From positions 1-64,000 of the forward strand of contig DASUYB010000094.1 in the NCBI GenBank assembly GCA_036377595.1: a DNA stretch of 64,000 bases, given 5' to 3'. Below the pieces are notes generated by a model. The model was given only the letters and a program-made list of their open reading frames with translations, was not told the DNA's origin and did not search any database. This document shows, in pieces, positions 56,933 through 64,000 of the stretch; the first letter of the stretch is position 1, and every line of letters starts with the position of its first letter. Position numbers and translations under genes: made by a program. The DNA comes from Longimicrobium sp. (GTDB lineage Bacteria; Gemmatimonadota; Gemmatimonadetes; Longimicrobiales; Longimicrobiaceae).

Positions 56933-58180
56933 ATGCCCAGCGACAAGCACCTCCGCTGCTCATTCTGCGGAAAGTCCAAGGACTCGGTGAAGCGGTTCAT
57001 CTCCGGGCCCTCGGTCTACATCTGCAACGAGTGCATCTCGCTCTGCAACGAGATCCTGGCCGAGGAGGAGATCAAGGAGGCCGCCACCGCGGCCACCCCG
57101 GTCCCCACCCCCACGGAGATCAAGGAGGTGCTCGACCAGTACGTGGTGGGGCAGGAGGCGGCCAAGAAGGCGCTCTCCGTCTCGGTCTACAACCACTACA
57201 AGCGGGTGAACCACCAGGGGGTGATGGACGAGGTCGAGCTCGACAAGTCCAACATCCTGCTGATCGGCTCCACCGGCGTGGGGAAGACGCTGCTGGCGCA
57301 GACGCTCGCCCGCGTCCTGCACGTCCCCTTCACCATCGTCGACGCCACCACGCTGACCGAGGCCGGCTACGTGGGCGAGGACGTGGAGAACATCCTCGTC
57401 CGCCTGCTGCAGGCCGCCGACTTCAACGTGGCCGAATGCGAGCGGGGGATCATCTACATCGACGAGATCGACAAGATCGCACGCAAGAGCGAGAACCCGT
57501 CGATCACCCGCGACGTCAGCGGCGAGGGGGTGCAGCAGGCGCTGCTGAAGATCCTGGAGGGAACCACCGCCTCGGTGCCGCCGCAGGGCGGGCGGAAGCA
57601 TCCCCAGCAGGAGTACATCCAGATCAACACGCGCCACATTCTGTTCATCTGCGGCGGCGCGTTCGACGGGCTGGAGAAGATCATCGAGGGGCGCACCGGC
57701 AAGCGGCAGATCGGCTTCGCGGGCGAGCGCCCGGCCGAGCGCACGCCGCTGGAGAAGGCCGACCCCTTCCGCGACGTGGAGCCCGAGGACCTGCTGCGCT
57801 TCGGCCTCATCCCCGAGCTGGTGGGCCGCCTCCCCGTCACCGTGACGCTGGAGAACCTGGACGAGGACGCGCTGGTGCGCATCCTGACCGAGCCGAAGAA
57901 CGCGCTGGTCAAGCAGTACCAGAAGATCTTCCAGATGGACGGCGTGGGGATCACCTTCGACCCCGGCGCCATCCGCGCCATCGCCTGCCAGGCCATCGAG
58001 CGCGGCACCGGCGCCCGCGGCCTGCGCGCGGTGATCGAGAACCTGATGCGCGACATCATGTTCGACATCCCCAGCCGGCAGGACGTGCGCGAGGTCGTGG
58101 TCACCCCCGAGTGCGTGACCGACTCCGTGCCGCCGCTGCTCGTGCTGGCCGCGGAGCCGCGGAAGAAGAAGGAAGCATAG
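56933..58180 (+). CDS. clpX: ClpX ATP-dependent unfoldase
   Basis: This 415-residue AAA+ unfoldase recognises tagged substrates and threads them into ClpP. A four-Cys zinc-binding domain (CSFCGKS and CNECI) begins the protein. The AAA+ core has Walker [13 protein letters not shown], Walker [11 protein letters not shown], the pore loop GYVGED, the IGF-type ClpP-binding loop QIGFAGE, and the sensor-2 motif [10 protein letters not shown]. Length is typical. It closes the tig-clpP-clpX cluster. Confidence 0.97.
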   Translation: MPSDKHLRCSFCGKSKDSVKRFISGPSVYICNECISLCNEILAEEEIKEAATAATPVPTPTEIKEVLDQYVVGQEAAKKALSVSVYNHYKRVNHQGVMDEVELDKSNILLIGSTGVGKTLLAQTLARVLHVPFTIVDATTLTEAGYVGEDVENILVRLLQAADFNVAECERGIIYIDEIDKIARKSENPSITRDVSGEGVQQALLKILEGTTASVPPQGGRKHPQQEYIQINTRHILFICGGAFDGLEKIIEGRTGKRQIGFAGERPAERTPLEKADPFRDVEPEDLLRFGLIPELVGRLPVTVTLENLDEDALVRILTEPKNALVKQYQKIFQMDGVGITFDPGAIRAIACQAIERGTGARGLRAVIENLMRDIMFDIPSRQDVREVVVTPECVTDSVPPLLVLAAEPRKKKEA

Positions 58181-58278
58181 GGGGCTGGAGACGAGGATCG
58201 AGGGGGGCGCCGGGCATACCGGCGCCCCCGCTGGTTTTGCGTCACGGATTCGCTCTTCGTCGGTCCCCGGATAATGAT

Positions 58279-58350
58279 TTCTCACGCGGAGACGCGGAGC
58301 CGCGGAGGGGATGACGTGCTCCTCCGCGGCTCCGCGTCTCCGCGTGAGAA
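58279..58350. terminator. Long palindrome (family P), copy 6
   Basis: A perfect 30-bp stem pairs 58279-58308 with 58321-58350, 98 bases past the clpX stop. The rest of the 352-base gap holds only a candidate promoter for the next gene. Confidence 0.87.
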
Positions 58351-58449
58351 TCACCCAGCCTGGACCAGACACCGGCGCTTGGCCAAGGACGATGTAGACA
58401 CCCTCAACGGGATGGAGTGATCATCACGGATGCGCCGTAAGGAGCGCTC

Positions 58450-58478
58450 TTGTTGATCCGCCACCGGACCTGTATCCT
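58450..58478 (+). promoter_or_regulatory. Candidate promoter of the HTH-like gene
   Basis: TTGTTG (58450-58455), 17 bases, TATCCT (58473-58478), about 55 bases upstream of the ATG at 58533. Confidence 0.5.
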
Positions 58479-58532
58479 GTGCATGTTTCCATGGTGCACG
58501 ATCCTGCTTCCCGCCCGGAGGGCAATCCCACA

Positions 58533-58937
58533 ATGACCACCACCACTCGCGGTCCGTCCGTTCCCGTCATCCGCTACGCCGCCAAGCGCGCGGTCGCCCG
58601 CAAGTCGCTCCGCAAGGTCGCCGCCGAGATGGGGATGGCCGTCTCGTGGCTCAACGGCTTCGTCGACGGCAAGGAGCGCACGCTCCGCGCGAAGACCATG
58701 CGCATGCTGCGCGAATGGTACATGCGCGAGGGGATCGGCCTGGCCGACCAGGACGCCGACACCGCCACCTCGGCCATCGACTTCCTGACCGGCGGCATCC
58801 TCGACAACGACGACCGCGACCGGCTGCGCGACCGGCTGGTCGACACGATCGAGAAGGCCTACGCCTCCCAGGGCCCCGTCCCCGACTGGATCAAGTCGCT
58901 CCAGGGAGATGGAGGGGAGAGGAAGGACCAGAGTTGA
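58533..58937 (+). CDS. Helix-turn-helix-like protein, unknown targets
   Basis: This 134-residue protein has a predicted DNA-binding HTH near the N-terminus (RKSLRKVAAEMGMAVSWLNG, about 24-43) reminiscent of XRE-type domains. Two helical regions follow (MLREWYMREGIGLADQDADT and RDRLRDRLVDTIEKAY). No ligand domain is recognised. I chose the ATG at 58533 with GGAGGG upstream over an in-frame start 18 codons earlier. It may be a small regulator, and it precedes the engB gene by about 120 bases. Confidence 0.65.
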   Translation: MTTTTRGPSVPVIRYAAKRAVARKSLRKVAAEMGMAVSWLNGFVDGKERTLRAKTMRMLREWYMREGIGLADQDADTATSAIDFLTGGILDNDDRDRLRDRLVDTIEKAYASQGPVPDWIKSLQGDGGERKDQS

Positions 58938-59060
58938 GCGAAGCGGGGCGCCCGGCGAGGCGCCCCGCGGCCGTTTCTCCCCGCCCCGCCTTGCGCCCGC
59001 CCGCCTCCGGTGCCAACCTCCCCGCCGTCCCGTACTTCCGTTCTCCCGCGCTACCGGACC

Positions 59061-59717
59061 GTGCGCATCAAATCCGTGGAGTTCGCCGGCGCCATCGGGC
59101 AGATCGGGCAGGCCCAGCCCGAGGCGGCGCGCGGCATGAAGCAGGTGGCGTTCTCGGGCCGCTCCAACGTCGGCAAGTCGTCGCTCATCAACCGGCTCCT
59201 GGGCCGCACGCGCACGGCCATCGCCCGCGTGAGCGCCGCGCCGGGGAAGACGCAGGAGATCAACTTCTATCGGGTCCACGCCGACCCGGGCGACTTCTTC
59301 CTGGTCGACCTTCCCGGCTACGGCTTCGCGCGGGTGCCGAAGGAGCTGCGCGACAGGTGGCGGCCGCTGATCCACGGCTTCCTCTCGCGCTCCGAGGAGC
59401 TCGCCGGCGTGGTGCAGCTGGTCGACCTGCGCACCGGCCCCACGCCCGACGACCTGCAGTCGGTCGACTACCTGGCCGAGCTGGGCATCCCCGTGCTCTT
59501 CGCCTTCACCAAGGCCGACAAGCTGAGCAGGACCGAGCGCGAGAAGGCCTTCGCCAGGGCGGTGAAGAAGCTGGGGATCGACCCCGACCAGGCCATCGCC
59601 TTCTCGTCGCTCAAGGGCACCGGCCGCGAGGAGCTGCTCGAGACCCTCGGCGCCCTCCTCTTCCCCGACGCGGCCGACGACGGCGCGGAGGGGGATGAAG
59701 AGGGAGGAGACGAGTAG
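59061..59717 (+). CDS. engB: Ribosome-biogenesis GTPase EngB/YsxC (YihA)
   Basis: This GTPase of about 218 residues is needed for 50S subunit assembly. All G motifs are present: G1 GRSNVGKSSLIN (about 33), G2 Thr in GKTQEINFY, G3 DLPGYGFARV, G4 TKADKLS and G5 FSSLKGTG. The C-terminal acidic tail (DDGAEGDEEGGDE) is lineage-specific. The GTG at 59061 (VRIKSVEFAG) begins the family core; a GTG at 59010 is a longer alternative. The next gene's ATG directly follows the stop. Confidence 0.92.
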   Translation: MRIKSVEFAGAIGQIGQAQPEAARGMKQVAFSGRSNVGKSSLINRLLGRTRTAIARVSAAPGKTQEINFYRVHADPGDFFLVDLPGYGFARVPKELRDRWRPLIHGFLSRSEELAGVVQLVDLRTGPTPDDLQSVDYLAELGIPVLFAFTKADKLSRTEREKAFARAVKKLGIDPDQAIAFSSLKGTGREELLETLGALLFPDAADDGAEGDEEGGDE

Positions 59718-60110
59718 ATGCTGCGCTGGCTGAAGGAGAACCTGCGCCGCTCCGCCGAGGCGCGGCAGGCGAAGAGGGAGGGGAAGCTGTATCCCGAGTC
59801 CCTGACGGTGGTGACGTTCGACGAGGCGGGGATCCGCGGCGAGGCGCCGGGATCCGAGCCGTGGATGATCGCCTGGCCCGAGCTCGAGCGCGTGGAGATC
59901 CACACGACCGACGAGGGTCCCTGGGCGGCGGACGTGTTCTGGGTGCTGCGCACCGCGTCGGCCGCGTACGCGGTGCCGCAGGGCGCGACGGGAGAGAAGG
60001 AGCTGTTCGAGCGCTTCCAGCAGCTTCCCGGCTTCGACAACGAGTCGGTCGTCGCCGCGATGGGATCGGTGGAGAACCAATCCTGGGTGTGCTGGACGCG
60101 CGACGGGTGA
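59718..60110 (+). CDS. Conserved-looking small protein coupled to engB, unknown
   Basis: This 130-residue soluble protein starts directly at the base after the engB stop, so translation is coupled. The N-terminal helix is basic (MLRWLKENLRRSAEARQAKR). The rest is a mixed alpha/beta domain with Trp-rich strands: EPWMIAWPELERVEIHTTDE, PWAADVFWVLRTASAAYAVP, and SVENQSWVCWTRDG. It resembles small immunity- or PH-like sensor folds, but no family is claimed. Confidence 0.7.
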   Translation: MLRWLKENLRRSAEARQAKREGKLYPESLTVVTFDEAGIRGEAPGSEPWMIAWPELERVEIHTTDEGPWAADVFWVLRTASAAYAVPQGATGEKELFERFQQLPGFDNESVVAAMGSVENQSWVCWTRDG

Positions 60111-60193
60111 CGCGGCCCTCGCGCCATCCCCCGCGGCGGACTACCATTCTCCATCGATCCCCAACCCCTTCGTTCCCCACCCGGAGCAACCGC

Positions 60194-60559
60194 ATGCGCC
60201 GCGCGTTCCTTTCCATCGCCCTGATCCTGCTGGCGCTTCCGGCGCTCGGCGGGTGCTCGCTCCTGCGCGGCGGCTCGGTCGGCGAGGTGGTGACGCTGGA
60301 GGTCGACAACAACCTGGCCGTCCCCCAGCCGATCACCGTCTACGCGTACTCCGACGTGGGCGCGCGGCAGCTGGTCGGCAGCGTGTCGCCCGACCGGCAG
60401 GCGGTGCTGCGCTTCCGGTCGGCGCACATCGCCGGCAACTACCGCTTCGTGGCCATGGTCCGCCGCAACGCGCAGCTCGTTTCCACCCCCGTGAACCTCA
60501 ACGGCGGCGAGACGGTGACCTGGGAGCTGCGCAACAACACGCTGCTGGTGGCACGGTAG
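60194..60559 (+). CDS. Small beta-rich lipoprotein
   Basis: This 121-residue protein has a lipoprotein signal (LGGC, Cys21) and a single beta-sandwich-like domain (VTLEVDNNLAVPQPITVYAY to ETVTWELRNNTLLVAR). The pattern suggests an Ig-like or transthyretin-like fold. No family is recognised. The ATG at 60194 follows GGAGCAACCGC. A hairpin terminator lies at 60627-60664. Confidence 0.75.
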   Translation: MRRAFLSIALILLALPALGGCSLLRGGSVGEVVTLEVDNNLAVPQPITVYAYSDVGARQLVGSVSPDRQAVLRFRSAHIAGNYRFVAMVRRNAQLVSTPVNLNGGETVTWELRNNTLLVAR

Positions 60560-60626
60560 ACGGAGCAAACGGGCGTTCCGCCTCCCCTCGTGCGCTCCGC
60601 ACGACCGGTGGCCGGCGGCAAAACGG

Positions 60627-60664
60627 CGGCGGCGCATCTCCGCGAGGGGGATGCGCCGCCGTTT
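60627..60664 (+). terminator. Terminator of the small lipoprotein gene
   Basis: An 11-bp stem (60627-60637 with 60651-60661) is followed by TTTCTCCG. Confidence 0.7.
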
Positions 60665-60726
60665 CTCCGTCACCGACCCGCTTCAGCCGAAGCGGACCGG
60701 AGGCAATGCATGGGAACCAAAGTTGT

Positions 60727-60810
60727 TCAAGGACCACAGGTTACGACGAGACATCCAGGCAGGAAAAGGGTGAGCGCGATCACGGACAGGCGCACGAGCT
60801 TGCGCGACAT
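60727..60810 (-). CDS. 27-residue lipoprotein-signal ORF
   Basis: The frame reads MSRKLVRLSVIALTLFLPGC then LVVTCGP. It is an almost complete lipoprotein signal peptide with lipobox LPGC, leaving a predicted mature lipopeptide of only eight residues containing two Cys. GGAG lies about 8 bases before the ATG. It is 61 bases downstream of another lipoprotein gene on the same strand. It is either a genuine tiny lipopeptide or a truncated lipoprotein gene. Confidence 0.5.
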   Translation of the reverse strand: MSRKLVRLSVIALTLFLPGCLVVTCGP

Positions 60811-60871
60811 GGGCGTCTCCGACGGGGGGGATTCGGGTGTGGATGAGCCCATGAAGGCGCAAGAAGCACAC

Positions 60872-61372
60872 CTACTGCAACCCCACTGCAGATAGCGTGA
60901 TCTCGAACTCGGTCATGCTCCAGCCGAACTCCTCGTCGGCCACGTTCCGGGAGTAGTCGATCTCCACCCGCCTCGGCACCCCGAGCGTGCTGTACGTCGC
61001 CTGCAACTCCGCCGCGTCGCGGTCGATGGCGTCCTGGATCTTCGCGAACAGGTCCTCCACCGTGCCGAGCCCGGCGGCCAGACTCGCCGGCACCGGCTGC
61101 CCGTCGTCCGCCCACACGCGCGACGCCACCTCCCCGCCCGACACGGTCACCCGCATCGCCCGCACCCCGCAGAAGCAGATCGGCTGCACGGTGTACCGGT
61201 AGCTGCTGCTCCCCCTCTCCTCCCAGCGCGAGCGCGCCGCGCGCAGGTCTTCGCGTGCCTCGTCGAGGTGGTCGAGGCCGAACGGCCAGCGGCACCCGCC
61301 CGCGGCCAGCAGCAGGAGCGTCGCGACGGCGGCGCGGGAGCGGAGGCGGGCGAGTGTGCAATTCATGCGCAT
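60872..61372 (-). CDS. DUF6174-like lipoprotein
   Basis: This 166-residue protein has a lipoprotein signal (lipobox AGGC near residue 26), a helical segment (DEAREDLRAARSRWEERG) and a domain resembling DUF6174: SSYRYTVQPICFCGVRAMRV, SGGEVASRVWADDGQPVPA, TVEDLFAKIQDAIDRDAAEL, and GVPRRVEIDYSRNVADEEFG. The two Cys in ICFCG are typical. Function is unknown. ATGs at 61372 and 61366 are both possible starts. Confidence 0.78.
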   Translation of the reverse strand: MRMNCTLARLRSRAAVATLLLLAAGGCRWPFGLDHLDEAREDLRAARSRWEERGSSSYRYTVQPICFCGVRAMRVTVSGGEVASRVWADDGQPVPASLAAGLGTVEDLFAKIQDAIDRDAAELQATYSTLGVPRRVEIDYSRNVADEEFGWSMTEFEITLSAVGLQ

Positions 61373-61440
61373 GTCCCCGGTTCGAAGTGGTGAAGCCGAG
61401 AACGAGAACGCGCGGAGGCCGAAAAGGTAGGACAGGGAGA

Positions 61441-62007
61441 TCAGCCGCGTGCGATGCGGTTCAGCACGGCCTGCCACGCATCGGCCAGACCGTGCGCCTG
61501 CGCGAGCTCGGCAACGCGCTGATGATCGATGTCGCTGCCGGACGAGCGCAGCATGCTGGAGATGTCGCGGAGCTGCCGCTCGGAGCCGGAGAAGGCGAAG
61601 TATTCGAGCTTCTTGAAGATCAGCTCCTCGGGCGGCGAGAAATTGGCGAGACGGCCCGACGGAGCCTTGAGGCGCCGCGCACGCTCGATCTGGCTCAGCG
61701 AGACCGGATCGGCGGCGACGTAGACGTCGATCTTCAGCGCCTCCTTGAACAGCAGGATGTTGAACTGCCCGCCGGTGCGAACGGCTTCGATTGCCGCCTG
61801 CTGGTCGTGATAGTAGTCGGACGCGGGAAAGCGGCTGAGGAATCGCGGGACGTCCGCGGCGCGGAGCGAGACGACCACGTCGATGTCGGAGGTGACGCGG
61901 AACTCGCCGTACGCCATCGAAGCGATAGAGCCGCCGATCGCGTACGGCAGCCCGAGATCCTCGCATACGTCCGCGACCAGATCGATCAACTCCGTTTCAC
62001 TCTCCAA
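61441..62007 (-). CDS. Nucleotidyltransferase-fold protein (MNT/DUF6036-like)
   Basis: This protein of about 188 residues has the polymerase-beta-type nucleotidyltransferase signature: AIGGSIASMAYGEFRVTSDIDVVV holds the GGS-x-A-x10-DxD pattern (about 23-46), and KIDVYVA gives a third acidic residue. Such proteins transfer nucleotides to proteins, RNA or small molecules, and are common as antitoxins or toxins in MNT-type modules. The TTG start at 62007 has GGAGG just upstream and overlaps the preceding gene by 11 bases. The small upstream gene is its probable partner. Confidence 0.82.
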   Translation of the reverse strand: MESETELIDLVADVCEDLGLPYAIGGSIASMAYGEFRVTSDIDVVVSLRAADVPRFLSRFPASDYYHDQQAAIEAVRTGGQFNILLFKEALKIDVYVAADPVSLSQIERARRLKAPSGRLANFSPPEELIFKKLEYFAFSGSERQLRDISSMLRSSGSDIDHQRVAELAQAHGLADAWQAVLNRIARG

Positions 62008-62251
62008 GGTACCTCCGCGTAATCTCCTCCTGCAGGCGCTCGGGAGACCACTCCGGGTGCAGCGACTCGAGCTGGGAGCGCAGCGCACGGCGCATGTATC
62101 GCGAGTGGCGGGCGGCGGCCTGGAGCCGCTGCTCCGGCGTCCAGCCGCGCAGTACCGCGATCAACTCCTCGTCGGCGAGCTCCACTGCGATCTCTCGCAG
62201 CTCGCCGTCGATCACGCGGAAGACTCCGGTCCTGTTGTCGACGCGATCCAT
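61997..62251 (-). CDS. Small helical partner of the nucleotidyltransferase
   Basis: This 84-residue protein has a short beta N-terminus (TGVFRVIDGELREIAVELAD) followed by helices WTPEQRLQAAARHSRYMRRA and HPEWSPERLQEEITRRYLG. The HPxWSxExxxxEItRR ending is typical of small proteins encoded directly upstream of nucleotidyltransferases. It overlaps that gene by 11 bases. The pair may be a toxin-antitoxin-like module (inference). The ribosome-binding site is weak. Confidence 0.72.
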   Translation of the reverse strand: MDRVDNRTGVFRVIDGELREIAVELADEELIAVLRGWTPEQRLQAAARHSRYMRRALRSQLESLHPEWSPERLQEEITRRYLGE

Positions 62252-62262
62252 GACCGTTGCTT

Positions 62263-62697
62263 TCAGGAGCCGCTCACGTCGGACGTCAGCCGGCGCCAGG
62301 CGCGGAGGTACTTGTTGAGCCGCTCCACGTCCTTCTCGCTGAGGTTGCCGGTGCGGCGAACGTCCATGTTGTCCTCGAGGTCGGCGATCTTCACGCGGCG
62401 GGCAACGGGGTTCGCAGCGGAGCGGTCGACGAACGCGTCGTACGGCTCGCCCTCGCGCTTGGTGAGCGCGTCGACCGCCTCGACCACCTCCTCGGCGAAT
62501 CCCCGCGCGCGGAGGTCGTCCAGCGTCCACGGCGTGTCCTCCACCACGTCGTGGAGCACGGCGGCCATGCGCTCGGCCTCGGTCTGCACGCGGAACATCA
62601 CCCGCAGCGGGTGCAGGATGTACGGCGCGCCGGCGCGGTCCTTCTGCCCAGCGTGCGCCTCTACCGCGATGCGGATCGCCTCCTCGATGTTCGACAT
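62263..62697 (-). CDS. HD-domain hydrolase, MESH1/SpoT-like small alarmone hydrolase candidate
   Basis: This 144-residue protein matches the HD domain of (p)ppGpp hydrolases: AHAGQKDRAGAPYILHPLRV (His and RxGxPY-HP pattern), AVLHDVVEDTPWT (His-Asp of the HD motif) and VKIADLEDNMDVRR (distal Asp). No synthetase domain is present, so it is a stand-alone hydrolase like MESH1 that would remove ppGpp or, as in animals, NADPH phosphate. It lies directly upstream of the nucleotidyltransferase pair on the same strand, with an 11-base gap. Confidence 0.85.
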   Translation of the reverse strand: MSNIEEAIRIAVEAHAGQKDRAGAPYILHPLRVMFRVQTEAERMAAVLHDVVEDTPWTLDDLRARGFAEEVVEAVDALTKREGEPYDAFVDRSAANPVARRVKIADLEDNMDVRRTGNLSEKDVERLNKYLRAWRRLTSDVSGS

Positions 62698-62733
62698 GGG
62701 TCGAATCTAAGCCTGTGGCTCCGGAGATGAAAA

Positions 62734-62765
62734 CGCCCGCGCACCCCGGTCGGGATGCGCGGGCG
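62734..62765 (-). terminator. Terminator of the small helical gene
   Basis: A perfect 10-bp stem (62734-62743 with 62756-62765) lies past the stop at 62787 on the minus strand, followed there by GTTTTCATC. Confidence 0.7.
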
Positions 62766-62786
62766 ATCTCGCGTCCGCCATCACGC

Positions 62787-62975
62787 TCAGGAGCTGCCGA
62801 TCTGCTCCAGCAGCGCGTTCAGGCGGCGCTGCTTGTCGTGCAGCGCCTCGCGCAGGTCGTAGTCGTCGGTGTGCACGATCTCGTCATGCAGCTCGTTCAG
62901 GTAGTGGCTCAGCACCTCGCGCAGGAGGCCCGCGTCCTGGTCGGTCAGGTTCAGACTGGTTCCCATGGTCGGCAT
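62787..62975 (-). CDS. Small helical protein, unknown
   Basis: This 62-residue protein is one helical hairpin: LTDQDAGLLREVLSHYLNEL and DDYDLREALHDKQRRLNALL, probably a coiled coil. No family is claimed, though short proteins of this pattern are common near metabolic genes. GAGG lies nine bases before the ATG at 62975; ATG 62966 is an alternative. Confidence 0.65.
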   Translation of the reverse strand: MPTMGTSLNLTDQDAGLLREVLSHYLNELHDEIVHTDDYDLREALHDKQRRLNALLEQIGSS

Positions 62976-63114
62976 CGTAGAAGTCCTCGATTTCGCGGCG
63001 GAGGTTCCCGGGGTCGATCGGCGTCGCAGCTCGATCAACCGCTCGCCGCCCACCCATCCATCGGACGAAATCCCGCCCGCCCGTAAGGCAACCTCCGCGC
63101 CCGTCCCGTCGCCG

Positions 63115-64000
63115 CTAAATGTGGATGGCGCGCCCCGCCACCGCCAGCGCCGCCTCCTTCACCGCCTCGGGGAGCGTGGGATGCGCGTGCACCGTTCGCG
63201 CCACGTCTTCCGCCGCGCCCTGGAACTCCACCGCCAGCGCCGCCTCGGCGATCATGTCCGACGCGCGGGGCCCCAGGATGTGCAGCCCGAGGATGCGGTC
63301 GGTCTTCGCGTCGGCGATCACCTTCACGAAGCCGTCCTGCTCGGCCATCGCCTTCGCGCGCCCGTTGGCGGAGAAGGGAAACTTGCCGGTCTTGATCTCG
63401 TGCCCTGCGGCCTTCGCCTCTTCCTCGCTCATCCCCACCGACGCGATCTCGGGCCAGGTGTAGACGACGTTGGCGACGGCGTCGTAGTTGACGTGTCCGT
63501 GCTTCCCGGCGGCGAACTCCACGGCGGCCACGCCCTCTTCCTCCGCCTTGTGCGCCAGCATCCGCCCGCCGATCGCGTCGCCGATGGCGTAGATGCCGGC
63601 GACGCCGGTGTGGTAGCGCCCGTCCACCTTGATCACCCCGCGCTCCAGGCGGATCCCCTGCTCCTCGATGCCCATCCCCTCGGTGTACGCGCGCCGGCCG
63701 ACGGCCACGAGGAGATAGTCGCACTCGATCGGCTCCGCGCCCTCGACGGAGACGACCACCTTGTCACCCCGCCGCTCGGCGCCGGAGACGCGCTGGCCGG
63801 TGCGGATGTCGAAGCCCTGCTTGCGGAGGATGCGGTCGGCCGCCTTCACCACCTCGCCGTCCATCCCGGGGAGGATGCTGGGCATCGCCTCGAGCACCGT
63901 GACCTTCGCGCCCAGGCGCAGCCACACGCTTCCCAACTCCAGCCCGATCACCCCGCCGCCGACGACCACCAGGTGGCCGGGGACCTGGGGGATGGAGAGC
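63115..64000 (-). CDS. lpdA: Dihydrolipoyl dehydrogenase (E3), C-terminal part; runs off the window
   Basis: The visible 295 residues cover the NAD-binding domain (VVVGGGVIGLELGSVWLRLG), the second FAD segment (GIYAIGDAIGGRMLAHKAEE) and the dimerisation domain with the catalytic His-Glu pair in HAHPTLPEAV. The enzyme reoxidises dihydrolipoamide in the pyruvate and 2-oxoglutarate dehydrogenase complexes. The redox-active disulfide and first FAD motif lie beyond the window edge, so the gene is partial here, not truncated. Confidence 0.93.
   Translation of the reverse strand, partial: LSIPQVPGHLVVVGGGVIGLELGSVWLRLGAKVTVLEAMPSILPGMDGEVVKAADRILRKQGFDIRTGQRVSGAERRGDKVVVSVEGAEPIECDYLLVAVGRRAYTEGMGIEEQGIRLERGVIKVDGRYHTGVAGIYAIGDAIGGRMLAHKAEEEGVAAVEFAAGKHGHVNYDAVANVVYTWPEIASVGMSEEEAKAAGHEIKTGKFPFSANGRAKAMAEQDGFVKVIADAKTDRILGLHILGPRASDMIAEAALAVEFQGAAEDVARTVHAHPTLPEAVKEAALAVAGRAIHI

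Noticed and set aside
60872-61966. 364-codon minus-strand frame including the DUF6174-like gene
   Set aside because: Only the part from 61372 down has a signal peptide and domain; the upstream portion overlaps the nucleotidyltransferase gene out of frame.

Overview
The window is a GC-rich, densely coded bacterial chromosome segment. No rRNA, phage genes or transposase were seen. The most likely source is a Longimicrobium-type member of the Gemmatimonadota. This is inferred from gene content and style: a B12-dependent ribonucleotide reductase, TonB receptors, many tiny Thr/Asp-rich lipoproteins, a pinensin-type peptide precursor, and families of dispersed intergenic repeats. It was not tested by a search.

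Layout. 0.2-3.7 kb: a receiver, EAL phosphodiesterase and DHH phosphoesterase on the minus strand, readable as a c-di-GMP to pGpG to GMP route. 4.2-9.0 kb: Tat lipoprotein, amidase, DsbA-like protein, epoxide-hydrolase-like enzyme and a prenol/lipid kinase. 9.5-13.3 kb: a TPR protein and a large acyl-CoA dehydrogenase. 13.6-14.5 kb: an orphan ribbon-helix-helix protein and two disordered proteins. 14.9-18.0 kb: nrdJ carrying a 158-residue mini-intein in front of its NPCGE cysteine, with two NrdR-type boxes upstream. 18.0-20.0 kb: a compact restriction-modification pair. 20.1-21.4 kb: a DUF2378-like protein and a Cu/Zn superoxide dismutase. 21.6-26.5 kb: a membrane-anchored TPR-CHAT protease followed by two paralogous unknown proteins. 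27.0-29.5 kb: a TonB-linked outer-membrane barrel.

29.9-33.6 kb: a RiPP precursor, then dapD, dapE and an aminotransferase for lysine/diaminopimelate synthesis. 33.7-37.0 kb: a PrcB-like lipoprotein, a glycoside-hydrolase-like lipoprotein and three short repetitive lipoproteins. 37.3-41.0 kb: a histidine kinase and an NtrC-type regulator. 41.1-45.2 kb: a BON protein, glycerophosphodiesterase, small proteins and endonuclease III. 45.4-52.0 kb: a beta-propeller lipoprotein, then, on the minus strand, an Oar-like receptor with a C-terminal LTxxQ domain, an ECF sigma factor, a membrane anti-sigma candidate and an LTxxQ sensor. This last set looks like one envelope-signalling cassette. 52.3-54.4 kb: two small SWIM-finger proteins, a DinB-like protein and a 16-codon ORF followed by a terminator. 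54.7-58.2 kb: tRNA-Leu, then tig-clpP-clpX. 58.5-64 kb: an HTH protein, engB, small lipoproteins, a nucleotidyltransferase pair, a MESH1-like HD hydrolase and a partial dihydrolipoyl dehydrogenase.

Six long perfect or near-perfect palindromes lie just past stop codons across the window and probably act as bidirectional terminators. Most other intergenic space holds classical hairpin terminators and at least four families of dispersed repeats. The best candidates for undescribed biology are the receptor-sigma-LTxxQ cassette, the CHAT protease with its paralogous partner pair, and the small ORFs and structured repeats between genes.
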